From positions 5,125 through 69,124 of the forward strand of contig CBCTHE010000016.1 in NCBI GenBank assembly GCA_965146665.1: a DNA stretch of 64,000 nt. Direction: 5' to 3'. The notes below the pieces were generated by a model that was not told the origin of the DNA, searched no databases, and saw nothing but the letters and a program-made list of their open reading frames with translations. Made by a program: the position numbers and the translations under genes. Shown here one piece after another: positions 8,933-19,177 of this stretch. Numbering within the stretch: the stretch's first letter is position 1; every line of letters begins with the position of its first letter. This DNA is from Ructibacterium sp965146665 (GTDB lineage Bacteria > Bacillota > Clostridia > Monoglobales > Monoglobaceae).

Positions 8933-11900
8933 ATGAACATGCGAAAAATGAGGCAGATGCTGGCGGGGATTCTGGCAGCGGCGGTAATGGCGGGCGCAGG
9001 CGCGTTCCCGGCCGCGGCGGAGGGAGCCGCAGAACGGGAGTCTGTCTATCCCAAGATTGACTACAGCGCCATTGCGGTGACAACGGAGGCGCATCACCAG
9101 GGGAGCGACGGTTCCTCTAACTCAAATGCCGCCGTGGACGGTGTGACGGGGCAGACCAGCGGTGCATATAAATGGTATTTGAGCGGTGACAAACTCAAGG
9201 GAGCCTATCTGACCATTATACTGCCCCAGAAGTACAAAATTGATAAACTGGTGCTGTACAGCGGATATACCAGCCGGGATCCGGCCGTGGTCAACACGGA
9301 GGCAAACAAGCCGAATAACACAGCAGAAATAGCATATCACTATCGTTTTGACTATGAGACTGAGGATGGGAGCTTCGCGCCGGTTCCAGGTGCTGAGCGC
9401 AGCAAAGCATTCGACGGTCTGACTGCGGCAGATCGGGAGGCAACGCTTGAATTTGACGAGGTAGAGACACAGAAAATCAGGTTCGTTGTGTTGCCGGACC
9501 AGTATAACTTTCGTTTGCGGGAGATTGCACTGTACGGCATTCCAGCTTCACCGGAGCCGGGAGCCCCGCCTTTGGTCACGCTGGATGAAGTCCCAGATGC
9601 GGAGGCTGGCAGCGATGTGACCCTGCGGGCCGGGGTGGTGGAGAACGGCAACAGCATTAACCGGGTGGACTTCTATAACGGCGGCACGCTTTTGGGCGCG
9701 GGCACCCTTGTCGGGAACAAGTATGAATATGTTCTGCGAAATGCGGCGGGCAGCTATAACATCACGGCCATGGTTATCTATAATGACAGCGGAGAGACTG
9801 TATCTGACCCAGTCATTTTCACGGCAGGATTTGCTGAACTGGGCGTTAACGCGGCGCGGGGCAAGCCGGCGGAAGCCAGCTATTTCAATGCCGGCAACGG
9901 CGGCCCGTCCTGCCTCACTGACGGTATTAAGGACAAGAGCACGGGCACCGCTGTCCTGTTTGCCGATCAGAATAAGACCAGGGATGTGACCCTCAGCATT
10001 GATCTGGAGGGCCAGTATGAGGTGGACAAGGTGGTGCTGTATCACGGCATGGGAACGCCGCTGTCCCAGACGCTGAACAGCTTTACACTGCAGTACAGTC
10101 CCGAGGCCGGGACAGTAACGGATGCGGATTATGTCACGCTCAGGACTGTAACCGGGGCCGCGGCAAACCCATGGATCATTGCATTGGACACGCCGGTGAC
10201 CGCTGGTCATATCCGGCTGATTTCCAATATTGAAAACAGTGGCACAAATATGTTCCGAGTGCGGGAAATTGAGGTATACGGCACCGAGGCAGTCCGTGTT
10301 CCGGCAGTGACAGTCAGACAGGCCGGCGGCGCGGCAGAGGGGGATACGGTGACCCTGCAGGCAGATGTGGCCGCCAACGGTAGCGTTGTTGGAAGCGTGG
10401 AGTTCTTTGACGGAAGCACCCTGCTCGGCCGCGCATCCGGAGAAGACGGTGTTTATCATTACGCATGGAACAATGTACCCGCAGGGAAACACAGCATTAC
10501 AGCAAGGGTGAGCTATGGAGAGAATGGGGACGCCGTGACCTCAGAGCCAATGGTCTTTACCGCGGCACCGCGTCCTGTGCCGGAGGTGTCCATTGAGCCG
10601 ATCGGCAATGTCACAGCCGGTGATACAGTCACCCTGCGGGCCGTGGTGAATGACAAGGGCTATGCCATTGTCAAGGTGGAATTTTTCGACGGCACGAAAT
10701 CCCTGGGCGAGGCGGGGAATGTGGACGGCGGATTTCAGCTGGTCTGGAATGACGTGCCGGAGGGCGGGCACAGTGTCACTGCAAGAGCTTCCTATGATGA
10801 AGATGGAAAGACTGTGACCTCCGCCCCCTTGACCTTTACCGCGGCGGCCGCGCCCCTGCCCCCGCCGGAAGTGGTTATGGATCCGGTCTCCGGTGTGACG
10901 GAAGGAGATACCCTGACCCTGCGGGCGGAGGTAAAAGCCTGCGGCAATGCCATCACCAGTGTGGAGTTTCTTGACCGGGAGAACAGCCTTGTGGGAACTG
11001 CTGTTCTGCTGGACGGCTGGTATCAGTACAACTGGGTCAATGTCCCGGCCGGTACGCACAGTATCACCGCGCGGGTGACCTATGACCTGACCAAAACAGT
11101 AACCTCGGCGGCGGTGACGTTTACGGCCGTTCAGCGTCCAGCTCCCGTTGTGGTTATAGAGCCGGTCACTGATATGACCGCTGGAGAAAGCGTGACCCTG
11201 CGGGCAGCGGTGACTGACAACGGCAACCGCATTGCAGGGGTGGAGTTCTTTGACGGAACTGTCTCTCTGGGTCAGGGGACAGAGGCGGCCGGCGGGTATC
11301 AGCTTGTCTGGAACACCGTTCCGGAAGGGGAACACAGCGTCACCGCGCGGGTGACCTATGGTGAGAACGGGCAGACCGTGACTTCCGCAGCGGCGAAGTT
11401 CCAAGCGGCTGAGAAAACACCCGGGCCTGTTCGGGAAAATACAGCCCTTGGCGCAGATGTGGTCAGCAATATTGAGGACAGCGGCAACAGCTCTGCGGCC
11501 TCACTGGTGGACGGTGTAACCAACAAAACCAGCGGCACCGACAAATGGTTTGCGGACAAGAAACAGACCATGGACGCATGGGTGAATCTGGCGCTGAAAG
11601 AGCGCAGTATGGTGGAGACTATCCGAATATACAGCGGATACAGCAATAGCCAGCCCACCACGAAGGATAAACTGACTGACTTTGAGATCTGGTACAGCGA
11701 TGCGGTAACGGCCGACCCGGCAGCCATGACGGATTATACCCTGGCCAAGGCGGTGAGCGGCGCGCCGCTGGGTCTGACCGAGGTGGTGCTGGATGCGCCG
11801 GTGGCGGCGCGGCATATCAAGATCATCTCCAAGGTGGAAAACAACCGTGTGGATCCACAGAAGTCAGATGGTGTCCGTGTGCGGGAGATTGAGGCCATGG

Positions 11901-14155
11901 GAACCATCATTGCCGGCGCGTTCCCCAATGCGGTAATTGACGCCGTCACAGGCGTAATCGCTGGGGATGATGTCCTGCTCAGTGCCGCGGTGGATCCGGC
12001 CGGAAATGAGATCAGCGCAGTGGAATTTCTGGACAATGGCGTTCTGCTGGGCGCCGGAGTAGCTGCAGGGGAAAAATTCCAGTATACCATTGCAAATGTG
12101 GCTCCGGGGCCGCACAGCATCACGGTCCGTCTGATCTATGGCGGTACACAGCAGATGACCTTTGGTCCCATGCGCTTCACCGCAGCGGCCAACGAGGGGC
12201 TCTTTGGCATTGTCATAACCAGTCCCGCAGAGGACACTGCGGTGCAGACAGGGCAGACCATTGTTATCAGTGCCGCGGTCAGTGACCGAAGCCAGCAGCT
12301 TCGAGAGGTTGCCCTGCTTCTTAACGGCAGGGTGCTGAAAAGCTTTGCGCCCAGTGCAGACGGGAACTATGAGACCACCGGAAGAGTCCGGGCCGGCCGC
12401 AATACGGCAGAGGTTCAGGCCACTGCTGCGGACGGCAGTATACAAAGCAAGTCCGTGACATTCAACGCGGATTTTGGAAAAATTCAGTATGACCGGACCT
12501 TTACCGCCGCGGCCAGTGTCAAGGGCAGTGACTCTGGATCCACGCCGGATGCATTGATCGACGGCAAGAGCACCGGGGATACAGGCTCAAATAAATGGTA
12601 TTTGAATGCAGAGGCCAGCGCGGAATCCTGGGCCAGCATCAGCTTTCCCGGAGAGTACCGCATTGACAGAATTGTCCTGACCAGCGGTTATATCTCCAGA
12701 AACCCATCCATTGTGAACACGGAGGACAACCGGCCGGATAACACGGCGGAAATGCCTTTCCACTACCGGTTTGAGTATAAAGACAGAGAGGGTATCTGGA
12801 CGCCCATTCCGGGAGCGGTGTTTGACAAACCTTTTACCAGTCTTACCGAGGAGGATAAGGTTGTCACATTTGCATTTGACGAGATCTCCGCTGCGGGCAT
12901 ACGTTTTGTCTGCCTGGAGAAGGGTTACGGCTACCCGTACCGCCTCCGCGAAATAGAGCTTTACGGCACCATGGCCAACAAACCTCCGGTTATCACGCTG
13001 GCGGAGCCGGGCAACGGCGGGCTGATCATGGAGGGGGCGAGTCTGGAGCTGTCCGCAGAGATTCTGGACGAGGAAAACGATGTCCGTGAGGTGCACCTAT
13101 ATGTGGACGGCGTCCAGACTGCCGCAGAGGTGCGGCAGGACGGGACGGCCTTTACGGTGACACTTGCAAGTGACGGCCTCTCCAGAGGGGAGCACAGCGT
13201 CTATCTGACGGCGGCGGATGGATATGGCGAGGCGGGTACTTCCAATACTGTGAAGGTTACGGTGGCGGACGAGACCGCGATACTTCGTGTGCTGGAGCAG
13301 TCCAGCCGGGCAAATATAGAAGAGAATCTGCAGTTTGCCGCGCGGCAGCTGGGCATTGATCTGAGCCGCTATCTGGCACTTGCCAGAACCAGACAAGAGA
13401 AGGTGCTTCTGGCTCTGCTGGGCCAGACTTTTGCCTCAAAGAGTGCGCTCCAGAGCGCCCTGGACAAGGCTGTTGCAGAGGCCGGCAGCGAGAGCGGCGG
13501 CAGCCGCCCCAGCGGCGGCGGAACCGCCGGCAGCAGCAGCCATGCCGCCCCCGCCGGATCAGGCGGGGTGGCACCAGTACAGACGGAAACGCCAGGCACG
13601 GCAGAGGAGACTGGCTTCTCGGATCTGGGTCAGGCAGAGTGGGCCAGGGAGGCTGTCAATGCCCTGGCGAAAACCGGCGTGATTACGGGTGTGGGCGAAA
13701 ATCGTTTTGCCCCCCTGGACCAGGTGACAAGAGGCCAGTTTGCAAAAATTTTGATCGGCGCGCTGGATATGCTTCAGACCGATGCCGCCGCTGCATTTTC
13801 AGATGTCCCGCAGTCAGATGAATTTTATCCCTATATTGCCTCTGCGCGGGAGATTGGAATTGTGCAGGGCAGGGGCGATGGCACCTTTGGAACAGAGGAG
13901 CCCATCACCCGGGAGGATCTGGCGGTGATGCTGGTCCGTGCCGCGGACGCGGCAGGAATTGCCCTTTTGGACACGGTACCGGAACAGGTTTTTCTGGACG
14001 CGGGAGAAGTTTCAGAATATGCCGCCGGCGCAGTGAGACAGGTGCAGAAAGCGGGCATTATGACCGGCGCGGGAGACGGACGGTTTGCCCCGCAGGAGAC
14101 CAGCAGCCGCGCAATGGCCGCAAAGGTGGTTTATCTGCTGACCCGCGCCGCCTGA
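8933..14155 (+). CDS. Giant SLH-anchored adhesin with discoidin and Ig-like repeats
   Basis: 1740 residues with signal peptide 1-29 (ends FPAAAEG). Modules in order: F5/8C-like domain about 40-205; Ig-like repeat; second F5/8C domain about 305-455; a run of four Ig-like repeats carrying VEFFDG and H(S)ITARV; third F5/8C domain about 840-1000; further Ig-like repeats; fourth F5/8C domain about 1180-1345; Ig-like segment; Gly/Ser-rich linker near 1520; and three SLH domains about 1560-1740 (EWAREAVNALAKTGVITGVG is the first). SLH domains bind the secondary cell-wall polymer. No catalytic domain is visible, so this looks like a surface glycan-binding scaffold. RBS AAAGGAGGAGG. The Ig repeats are near-duplicate at DNA level and could recombine. 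Confidence 0.85.
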   Translation: MNMRKMRQMLAGILAAAVMAGAGAFPAAAEGAAERESVYPKIDYSAIAVTTEAHHQGSDGSSNSNAAVDGVTGQTSGAYKWYLSGDKLKGAYLTIILPQKYKIDKLVLYSGYTSRDPAVVNTEANKPNNTAEIAYHYRFDYETEDGSFAPVPGAERSKAFDGLTAADREATLEFDEVETQKIRFVVLPDQYNFRLREIALYGIPASPEPGAPPLVTLDEVPDAEAGSDVTLRAGVVENGNSINRVDFYNGGTLLGAGTLVGNKYEYVLRNAAGSYNITAMVIYNDSGETVSDPVIFTAGFAELGVNAARGKPAEASYFNAGNGGPSCLTDGIKDKSTGTAVLFADQNKTRDVTLSIDLEGQYEVDKVVLYHGMGTPLSQTLNSFTLQYSPEAGTVTDADYVTLRTVTGAAANPWIIALDTPVTAGHIRLISNIENSGTNMFRVREIEVYGTEAVRVPAVTVRQAGGAAEGDTVTLQADVAANGSVVGSVEFFDGSTLLGRASGEDGVYHYAWNNVPAGKHSITARVSYGENGDAVTSEPMVFTAAPRPVPEVSIEPIGNVTAGDTVTLRAVVNDKGYAIVKVEFFDGTKSLGEAGNVDGGFQLVWNDVPEGGHSVTARASYDEDGKTVTSAPLTFTAAAAPLPPPEVVMDPVSGVTEGDTLTLRAEVKACGNAITSVEFLDRENSLVGTAVLLDGWYQYNWVNVPAGTHSITARVTYDLTKTVTSAAVTFTAVQRPAPVVVIEPVTDMTAGESVTLRAAVTDNGNRIAGVEFFDGTVSLGQGTEAAGGYQLVWNTVPEGEHSVTARVTYGENGQTVTSAAAKFQAAEKTPGPVRENTALGADVVSNIEDSGNSSAASLVDGVTNKTSGTDKWFADKKQTMDAWVNLALKERSMVETIRIYSGYSNSQPTTKDKLTDFEIWYSDAVTADPAAMTDYTLAKAVSGAPLGLTEVVLDAPVAARHIKIISKVENNRVDPQKSDGVRVREIEAMGTIIAGAFPNAVIDAVTGVIAGDDVLLSAAVDPAGNEISAVEFLDNGVLLGAGVAAGEKFQYTIANVAPGPHSITVRLIYGGTQQMTFGPMRFTAAANEGLFGIVITSPAEDTAVQTGQTIVISAAVSDRSQQLREVALLLNGRVLKSFAPSADGNYETTGRVRAGRNTAEVQATAADGSIQSKSVTFNADFGKIQYDRTFTAAASVKGSDSGSTPDALIDGKSTGDTGSNKWYLNAEASAESWASISFPGEYRIDRIVLTSGYISRNPSIVNTEDNRPDNTAEMPFHYRFEYKDREGIWTPIPGAVFDKPFTSLTEEDKVVTFAFDEISAAGIRFVCLEKGYGYPYRLREIELYGTMANKPPVITLAEPGNGGLIMEGASLELSAEILDEENDVREVHLYVDGVQTAAEVRQDGTAFTVTLASDGLSRGEHSVYLTAADGYGEAGTSNTVKVTVADETAILRVLEQSSRANIEENLQFAARQLGIDLSRYLALARTRQEKVLLALLGQTFASKSALQSALDKAVAEAGSESGGSRPSGGGTAGSSSHAAPAGSGGVAPVQTETPGTAEETGFSDLGQAEWAREAVNALAKTGVITGVGENRFAPLDQVTRGQFAKILIGALDMLQTDAAAAFSDVPQSDEFYPYIASAREIGIVQGRGDGTFGTEEPITREDLAVMLVRAADAAGIALLDTVPEQVFLDAGEVSEYAAGAVRQVQKAGIMTGAGDGRFAPQETSSRAMAAKVVYLLTRAA

Positions 14156-14186
14156 ACAGCGGCAGTACAGAAAGGAAGGATAACAT

Positions 14187-16820
14187 ATGAGTAAGGCACA
14201 AAGAAAGAGCGGCATTTTGCGCAGGATCATGGGCTTTCTGACTGCTGTCATCCTGCTGGGCTGCACCGCCGCTCCTACGGCGGCCGCAGAGGTATCTGCC
14301 GGTATGGGAGATGCACAGATCCCCCTTCTGGTGGGACTTGGCATTATGCAGGGGGGTGGAAACGGAAACCTCAATCTGGAGGCACCGGTGACCCGCGGAG
14401 AATTTGCGGCCATGATTTGCCGTACCATGGGGCTGTCCGCTTATACGGAACAGCAGAAGTTCTTGGATGTACAGCCGGGGCACTGGGCTTTTGCTGCAGT
14501 GCAGGGGGTGTCAGACCAGGGCTATCTGGTGGGTGACGCGGATGGAAATTTCCGCCCGGACGCGCCCATTTTAATGCAGGAGGCGGCAAAGGTTCTGGTG
14601 GCGGTGCTGGGCTACGGCTATCCAGCGGCAGAGGATGGCGGTTATCCGGCAGGGTACCTGAGCACTGCCCGGAAAATCGGCGTTCTCGCCGGAATGGATT
14701 TGGACGCGGAAAAGCAGCTGAGCCGGGGCGAAACCGCGCGGATGTTCTATAACAGTCTGCATATTAAGCTAATGCGGCAGACCGGATTTGGTGAAGCCGC
14801 CGCTTATGAGATCAGCAGCAACAGCACCCTGCTTTCTGATTATCTGAAGGTGACAGACGTGCGCGGAACCATTCGGGCAAACCATTGGGTCAATCTGGAC
14901 GGGGAATATGAGATTGCGGAGGATCAAGTTGTAATCGGCGATAAACTGTACTATGCGGGAAATACGGATATTGCCGGCAAGGTTGGCTATAGTGTCCATG
15001 CCTATGTAAAGATGGACGGGAACAATCCAGTGCAGACGGTGCTGTACTATGAGGAGGATGCCGGGCAGAACACCGTAGCAGTGGACGCCCGGGACATCAG
15101 CGAGAGCACGACAGCGGAGCGGTTTGTGTATATGGATGGCGACAGGACGAGAGAGGTGGCCATCCCCAAAAATGTGGTCCTTATATGGAACGGCAGATCG
15201 CGTTTTTCCTTTGACGCGGAGACGCTGAAACCCAAGACGGGCAGTGTTGCCCTGGTGATGCACGGCAGTAAGCCGGCTATGATCCGGGTTAGCTCCTTTG
15301 AGAGCCGGGTGGTGCAGTCGGTCAGCGAAGGCACCAGGTGTATTTACTACAAAAATGATGCGCCGCCAACCGACCTGGAGGATCCGGATATCCAGTATTC
15401 CATTCTTAAAATGGACCGAAAGGCGGGAATCACGGATCTGGAGGAAAACGACATTGTATCCATTGCCCAGAGCGAGGATGGTATGGTGGTTGAAATCATT
15501 GTCTCCAGCGAGCGTATGACTGGAACTGTCTCAACAGTCTCCGGAGACCACTATGCCATTGATGGGATGTCCTATCCGGTGTCTCCGTATTATTCGGGAA
15601 AGACGCTGGAACTAGGCAAGCACGGAACCTTTTACTTTGACACGTTCGGTGAGATCGTATATGCGGAATACGATTCCGCGAGCCGCGACTATGCGTATTT
15701 GCTGGCTGCGGCGTTTGAGGATTCGCTCTCGCCCAAGCTTACGCTGAAGCTGCTTACTATGGCTGGCAAAATTGAGGAGATTGAGGTCTCGCAGAAATTG
15801 ACTTTCAACGATCAGCGGATGGATGTGAAGGCGGCGGCGGGGCTTTTAAAGACCGAACAGCTGCTCCGGGTTCAGCTCTCTGCGGAAGGGGAGGTGCGCC
15901 GGATCTGGACGGCGCGGGACAACACCTCTGCCCCCAGTTCTGACTATGACCCGGAGGAGTTCAGCAAGGATATCGACAACAAGAGCATGCGATACAGCAG
16001 TCAGATGTTTTCAGACGGATCAGAACTGGTATGTGTGCCGGATAACGTACCTGTCCTGATTGTGGCGAAGGACCGCAGCAATGACCTGGATGAGCGGGGC
16101 TGCGGTGTATCAACCGTATCCAAGACCTTTTCTTCAAGCACCACCTATTCGGGCATGACCTTCTATGACATGAATCCGGACACCAGAATCCCTGGGTTGA
16201 TTGTTCGCAAGAAAACAGTAGGGTCTTCCTCGGTCAATTCCACAAACTCAGTTTGTGTGGTGGACGAAATCCATCAGACGCTGGATGCGGAAGGAATCCC
16301 TATACAGGCGCTGCAGTACTACAGGGACGGGCAGATCTATACCACCCCGGTAAGTCCGGACATTGTCAGTACCCGCCGCAGCGACAACGCAGACAGCAAG
16401 AATGTGCCGGAGGTATTTAAAAATGTGTCGTTCTCGGATCTTCAGCGGGGTGATGTGGTACAGCTTGTGTCCAACAACGACGGTGAACTTTCGGTATTTC
16501 GGCCGCTGTTTGTTCAGAAGTACGCGCCGGCAGACTACACGGCGCTGGTCACCAACGGAGGCAGCGGCTACAGCGAGTTCCCAACCCTGGAGACCTTCTA
16601 TGGCGGGATCGTCCGGCATAACACGCAGATCATTACAATGCAGGCAGGCGGCAAGGAGGCCAGTTTCTCCTGTACCAAGCCAAAGGTTTACCGCCTGAAC
16701 CGGGAACGGGGCAGTATTGAGGTTCTGACTGTTGACGATCTCTCCAACTGGGTCGGCCGGGGTGATGTGTTCGTACACGCCTCCCGTAAGGCCTGCCAGG
16801 TTATCGTGGTCTATGATTAG
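14187..16820 (+). CDS. SLH-domain surface protein with large uncharacterised ectodomain
   Basis: 877 residues, signal peptide 1-36 (ends APTAAAEV), then about three SLH-like repeats in residues 37-195 (APVTRGEFAAMICRTMG, FLDVQPGHWAFAAVQG, QLSRGETARMFYNSLH). The remaining 680 residues are beta-rich with repeated short barrels (VRGTIRANHWVNLDGEYEIA, MTGTVSTVSGDHYAIDGMSY) that I cannot assign to a named family. It ends in a structured intergenic hairpin. With the giant SLH protein 31 bases upstream it probably forms part of the S-layer machinery of this glycan locus. Role beyond wall attachment unknown. Confidence 0.8.
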   Translation: MSKAQRKSGILRRIMGFLTAVILLGCTAAPTAAAEVSAGMGDAQIPLLVGLGIMQGGGNGNLNLEAPVTRGEFAAMICRTMGLSAYTEQQKFLDVQPGHWAFAAVQGVSDQGYLVGDADGNFRPDAPILMQEAAKVLVAVLGYGYPAAEDGGYPAGYLSTARKIGVLAGMDLDAEKQLSRGETARMFYNSLHIKLMRQTGFGEAAAYEISSNSTLLSDYLKVTDVRGTIRANHWVNLDGEYEIAEDQVVIGDKLYYAGNTDIAGKVGYSVHAYVKMDGNNPVQTVLYYEEDAGQNTVAVDARDISESTTAERFVYMDGDRTREVAIPKNVVLIWNGRSRFSFDAETLKPKTGSVALVMHGSKPAMIRVSSFESRVVQSVSEGTRCIYYKNDAPPTDLEDPDIQYSILKMDRKAGITDLEENDIVSIAQSEDGMVVEIIVSSERMTGTVSTVSGDHYAIDGMSYPVSPYYSGKTLELGKHGTFYFDTFGEIVYAEYDSASRDYAYLLAAAFEDSLSPKLTLKLLTMAGKIEEIEVSQKLTFNDQRMDVKAAAGLLKTEQLLRVQLSAEGEVRRIWTARDNTSAPSSDYDPEEFSKDIDNKSMRYSSQMFSDGSELVCVPDNVPVLIVAKDRSNDLDERGCGVSTVSKTFSSSTTYSGMTFYDMNPDTRIPGLIVRKKTVGSSSVNSTNSVCVVDEIHQTLDAEGIPIQALQYYRDGQIYTTPVSPDIVSTRRSDNADSKNVPEVFKNVSFSDLQRGDVVQLVSNNDGELSVFRPLFVQKYAPADYTALVTNGGSGYSEFPTLETFYGGIVRHNTQIITMQAGGKEASFSCTKPKVYRLNRERGSIEVLTVDDLSNWVGRGDVFVHASRKACQVIVVYD

Positions 16821-16858
16821 AAAAGGAGCACCGCAGCGTCTGGTGCAAACGGCGGCAG

Positions 16859-16892
16859 ACCACGCGGATTTCATAATTGAAATCCGCGTGGT
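16859..16892 (+). terminator. Hairpin at end of glycan/SLH operon
   Basis: Fourteen-base perfect inverted repeat (ACCACGCGGATTTC, 16859-16872 and 16879-16892) with a six-base loop, 38 bases after the SLH gene stop. The following TTCC is only weakly T-rich, so efficiency is uncertain. Confidence 0.6.
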
Positions 16893-16935
16893 TTCCTGCG
16901 CATTTGCCGTTGGCAGACATGCAGCAAAAAAAGCC

Positions 16936-16964
16936 TTTTCACTTTTTAGGAAATGTAGTACAAT
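16936..16964 (+). promoter_or_regulatory. Candidate sigma-A promoter of AraC-type regulator
   Basis: TTTTCA at 16936-16941, 17-base spacer, TACAAT at 16959-16964. The -35 is weak and the -10 good, which is common for regulated genes. It separates the regulator transcriptionally from the upstream operon. Confidence 0.5.
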
Positions 16965-16973
16965 ATGGAGGTA

Positions 16974-17021
16974 ATGTGTGGATTCCAAAATGGAGGAAAA
17001 ATCGGGAGGGCAAAAAAATGA
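16974..17021 (+). other. Possible 15-codon upstream ORF overlapping regulator start
   Basis: ATG 16974 begins a frame MCGFQNGGKIGRAKK whose TGA (17019-17021) overlaps the ATG (17018) of the regulator gene in an ATGA arrangement. A GGAGG lies only two bases upstream, which is shorter than the usual spacing, so translation is doubtful. If translated it would couple to the regulator gene. Confidence 0.25.
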
Positions 17022-19177
17022 AGCAGATCAAATGGGGACAGCGGGCCGTCCGCCTGCTCAACAGTCTACGGACGAAGCGGATACTGGTCAGGATGCTGGC
17101 GGGGTATATCAGTATTTTGCTGGTGATCCTGTGCTTTAACGTGATCATTTATTTTTACCTGAAGCCTATTTTACTGCAGGAGAAGGTGGACAGCACCAGA
17201 AATTATCTCACCTATATTGGCCAGCAGACGGATATGCAGCTGCTGGAGGCCAAAAGCTATATGCACAAGTTTTTGGAAGAGTCTGTCCCTTTGCGGGAAA
17301 AGGAGACCGGCGGCGAGATCAACCGGCAGATTGCCCTGACCCGGGACCTGATTTACATGATGGCCTCCTGTCCGCTGATTGAATATGCCGCCGTCTATGA
17401 CGCGGAGGATCCCAATGTTATTACCAGTGACGGTACACTGGGCCGGGAGGCGCTCATAGAAAAAATTGCGCAGAATACGGCCCTCTCAAAGGAGGAGGTC
17501 AAGGTCAGCATCACCACCAACAAACACTTTGATTACTTCCCGGTCCGTACGGACAGCGCACAGACCAATGCGCTGGTGCTCTACACTGGTGTGAGCTACA
17601 GCAGTACAAAAGACTATAAAATGGTGGCGTTTATCAGCAGCGGCCAGATCCGGGATATGCTTACCAATGCCACGGTGGAAGAGTACGCGCGGACATATAT
17701 TGTCAATCAAAACAATGACGTACAGCTCAGTGTGGAAGGGGACATTCTGGATAAGGCGCTCATATCCCAGGATGGCCGCTATGGAAATCACACGCTGGTG
17801 GTTTTGGATTCGGAGTTTCAGGACTGGTCCTATGTTTCGGTTCTGGATGATGAGCGTATTGTGCAGAACCTTGGCTTTTTGAAAAACATATTCTTGCTTC
17901 TCATTTCCATGATGCTGGTCATCTGTCTGACCCTCAGCATTCGGTTTACCAAGCTGTACTATACTCCGATTTCCAACATCATTGACAACTATATGCTGTC
18001 CCTGCACAGCGGCAAGACGGAGTTTGAGGCCATTTCTGAAACCCTGGACTTCCTCCGGGCAAAAAACCAGCAGGCCCAGGAAAAGGAGGTGCTCTCCGGC
18101 ATTCTCCAGAGTGGCTTTTATGAGGAGGATATGGAACAGCTCTTCTCTTACAGCCTGTACCGTGTGGCTGTGGTGCAGAGCGGGCAAGAGCATATAGAAG
18201 AAAATGTGGTTACCGGATTTTTTCTGAATGAGGCGGAGATCGCCTGCAAGGTGGTATACAACCAGCACGACGGCTGTACGCTGATCCTCAACGGCAACGA
18301 CCTGGAGGATTCCCGTATTCTGGAGCTTCTGCTTCGCCTTCAGAAGATGTATGCAGAGAACTATCAGGTTTTCATGGCGTTTGGCGTGAGCGGGCTCTGT
18401 GAACAGATCATGGATCTGCACGAGACTTACCGGGAGGCGGCTCTGGCCATTGAGTACGGTGACAGCAGCCGGGAATCCTGTGTCTATATGAACCGGGATC
18501 TGGTTGAGGCCAACCAGAGTCTCTATATGCCCATTGAATTTGAACGGAAAATGACGGAGTGTGTATATGTCCGCAACTATGACGGCATCCGGGCGCTGAT
18601 TGAGGATATCTTCCGGCAGAATCGGGGTGTGCCCAACGTCTATCTGCACAGCATCGTCATGAACATGTGCAATGCATATGAAAACATCTGCAAGAAGCTG
18701 GATAATACCTCAAAGCTGTCCGGTGATATTATCAACCACGAATACCGGGTTCCAGTGATCAGAGAGCATTTGACCGAAGTTTTCACCAGTCTGGAGGGGG
18801 ATCTAGTCAAAGAAAACCGGATTGAGGCAGTGCGGAACTATGTAACCATGTATATTGCTGAAAACTACAGTGACCCAACTGTTTCCATTGAGACGATTGC
18901 CGATGACATTCAGCTCAGCACCTCCTATGTCTCGACGCTGTTCAAAAAGGCGGAAGGGATTGCATTCTCACAGTATCTGCTCCAATATCGGATTGATATG
19001 GCCAAAGAGCTGTTGAAAAACAGCGGTGAGAAAATCAGTACGATATCAGAGAGGGCCGGCTTTGGAACCTATAACAATTTTGTGCGGATGTTTAAGAGGA
19101 AGACAGGGCTATCTCCCAGCCAGTACAGGCTTGTAAACCAACAGATGAAGGGAAACGAAAGCAATGGACATCTATAA
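17018..19177 (+). CDS. Membrane sensor AraC-family transcriptional regulator
   Basis: 719 residues from ATG 17018 with GGGAGGG seven bases upstream. Topology: short cytoplasmic start, TM1 about 24-46 (MLAGYISILLVILCFNVII), extracellular dCache-like sensor about 47-285, TM2 about 290-312 (NIFLLLISMMLVICL), a cytoplasmic linker region, and a C-terminal AraC double helix-turn-helix about 610-712 (IADDIQLSTSYVSTLFKKAE then ISERAGFGTYNNFVRMFKRK). This architecture is known for YtdP/YesN-like regulators that sit beside Lpl/Ytc-type transporters and control sugar use. The adjacency suggests it senses an extracellular glycan and activates the upstream operon; the direct target is inferred. Confidence 0.88.
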   Translation: MKQIKWGQRAVRLLNSLRTKRILVRMLAGYISILLVILCFNVIIYFYLKPILLQEKVDSTRNYLTYIGQQTDMQLLEAKSYMHKFLEESVPLREKETGGEINRQIALTRDLIYMMASCPLIEYAAVYDAEDPNVITSDGTLGREALIEKIAQNTALSKEEVKVSITTNKHFDYFPVRTDSAQTNALVLYTGVSYSSTKDYKMVAFISSGQIRDMLTNATVEEYARTYIVNQNNDVQLSVEGDILDKALISQDGRYGNHTLVVLDSEFQDWSYVSVLDDERIVQNLGFLKNIFLLLISMMLVICLTLSIRFTKLYYTPISNIIDNYMLSLHSGKTEFEAISETLDFLRAKNQQAQEKEVLSGILQSGFYEEDMEQLFSYSLYRVAVVQSGQEHIEENVVTGFFLNEAEIACKVVYNQHDGCTLILNGNDLEDSRILELLLRLQKMYAENYQVFMAFGVSGLCEQIMDLHETYREAALAIEYGDSSRESCVYMNRDLVEANQSLYMPIEFERKMTECVYVRNYDGIRALIEDIFRQNRGVPNVYLHSIVMNMCNAYENICKKLDNTSKLSGDIINHEYRVPVIREHLTEVFTSLEGDLVKENRIEAVRNYVTMYIAENYSDPTVSIETIADDIQLSTSYVSTLFKKAEGIAFSQYLLQYRIDMAKELLKNSGEKISTISERAGFGTYNNFVRMFKRKTGLSPSQYRLVNQQMKGNESNGHL

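Noticed and set aside
9548..10492. Long minus-strand frame antisense to the giant SLH gene
   Set aside because: No ribosome site, no recognisable motif, and codon pattern follows the plus-strand gene; it is a shadow of GC-rich repeats.
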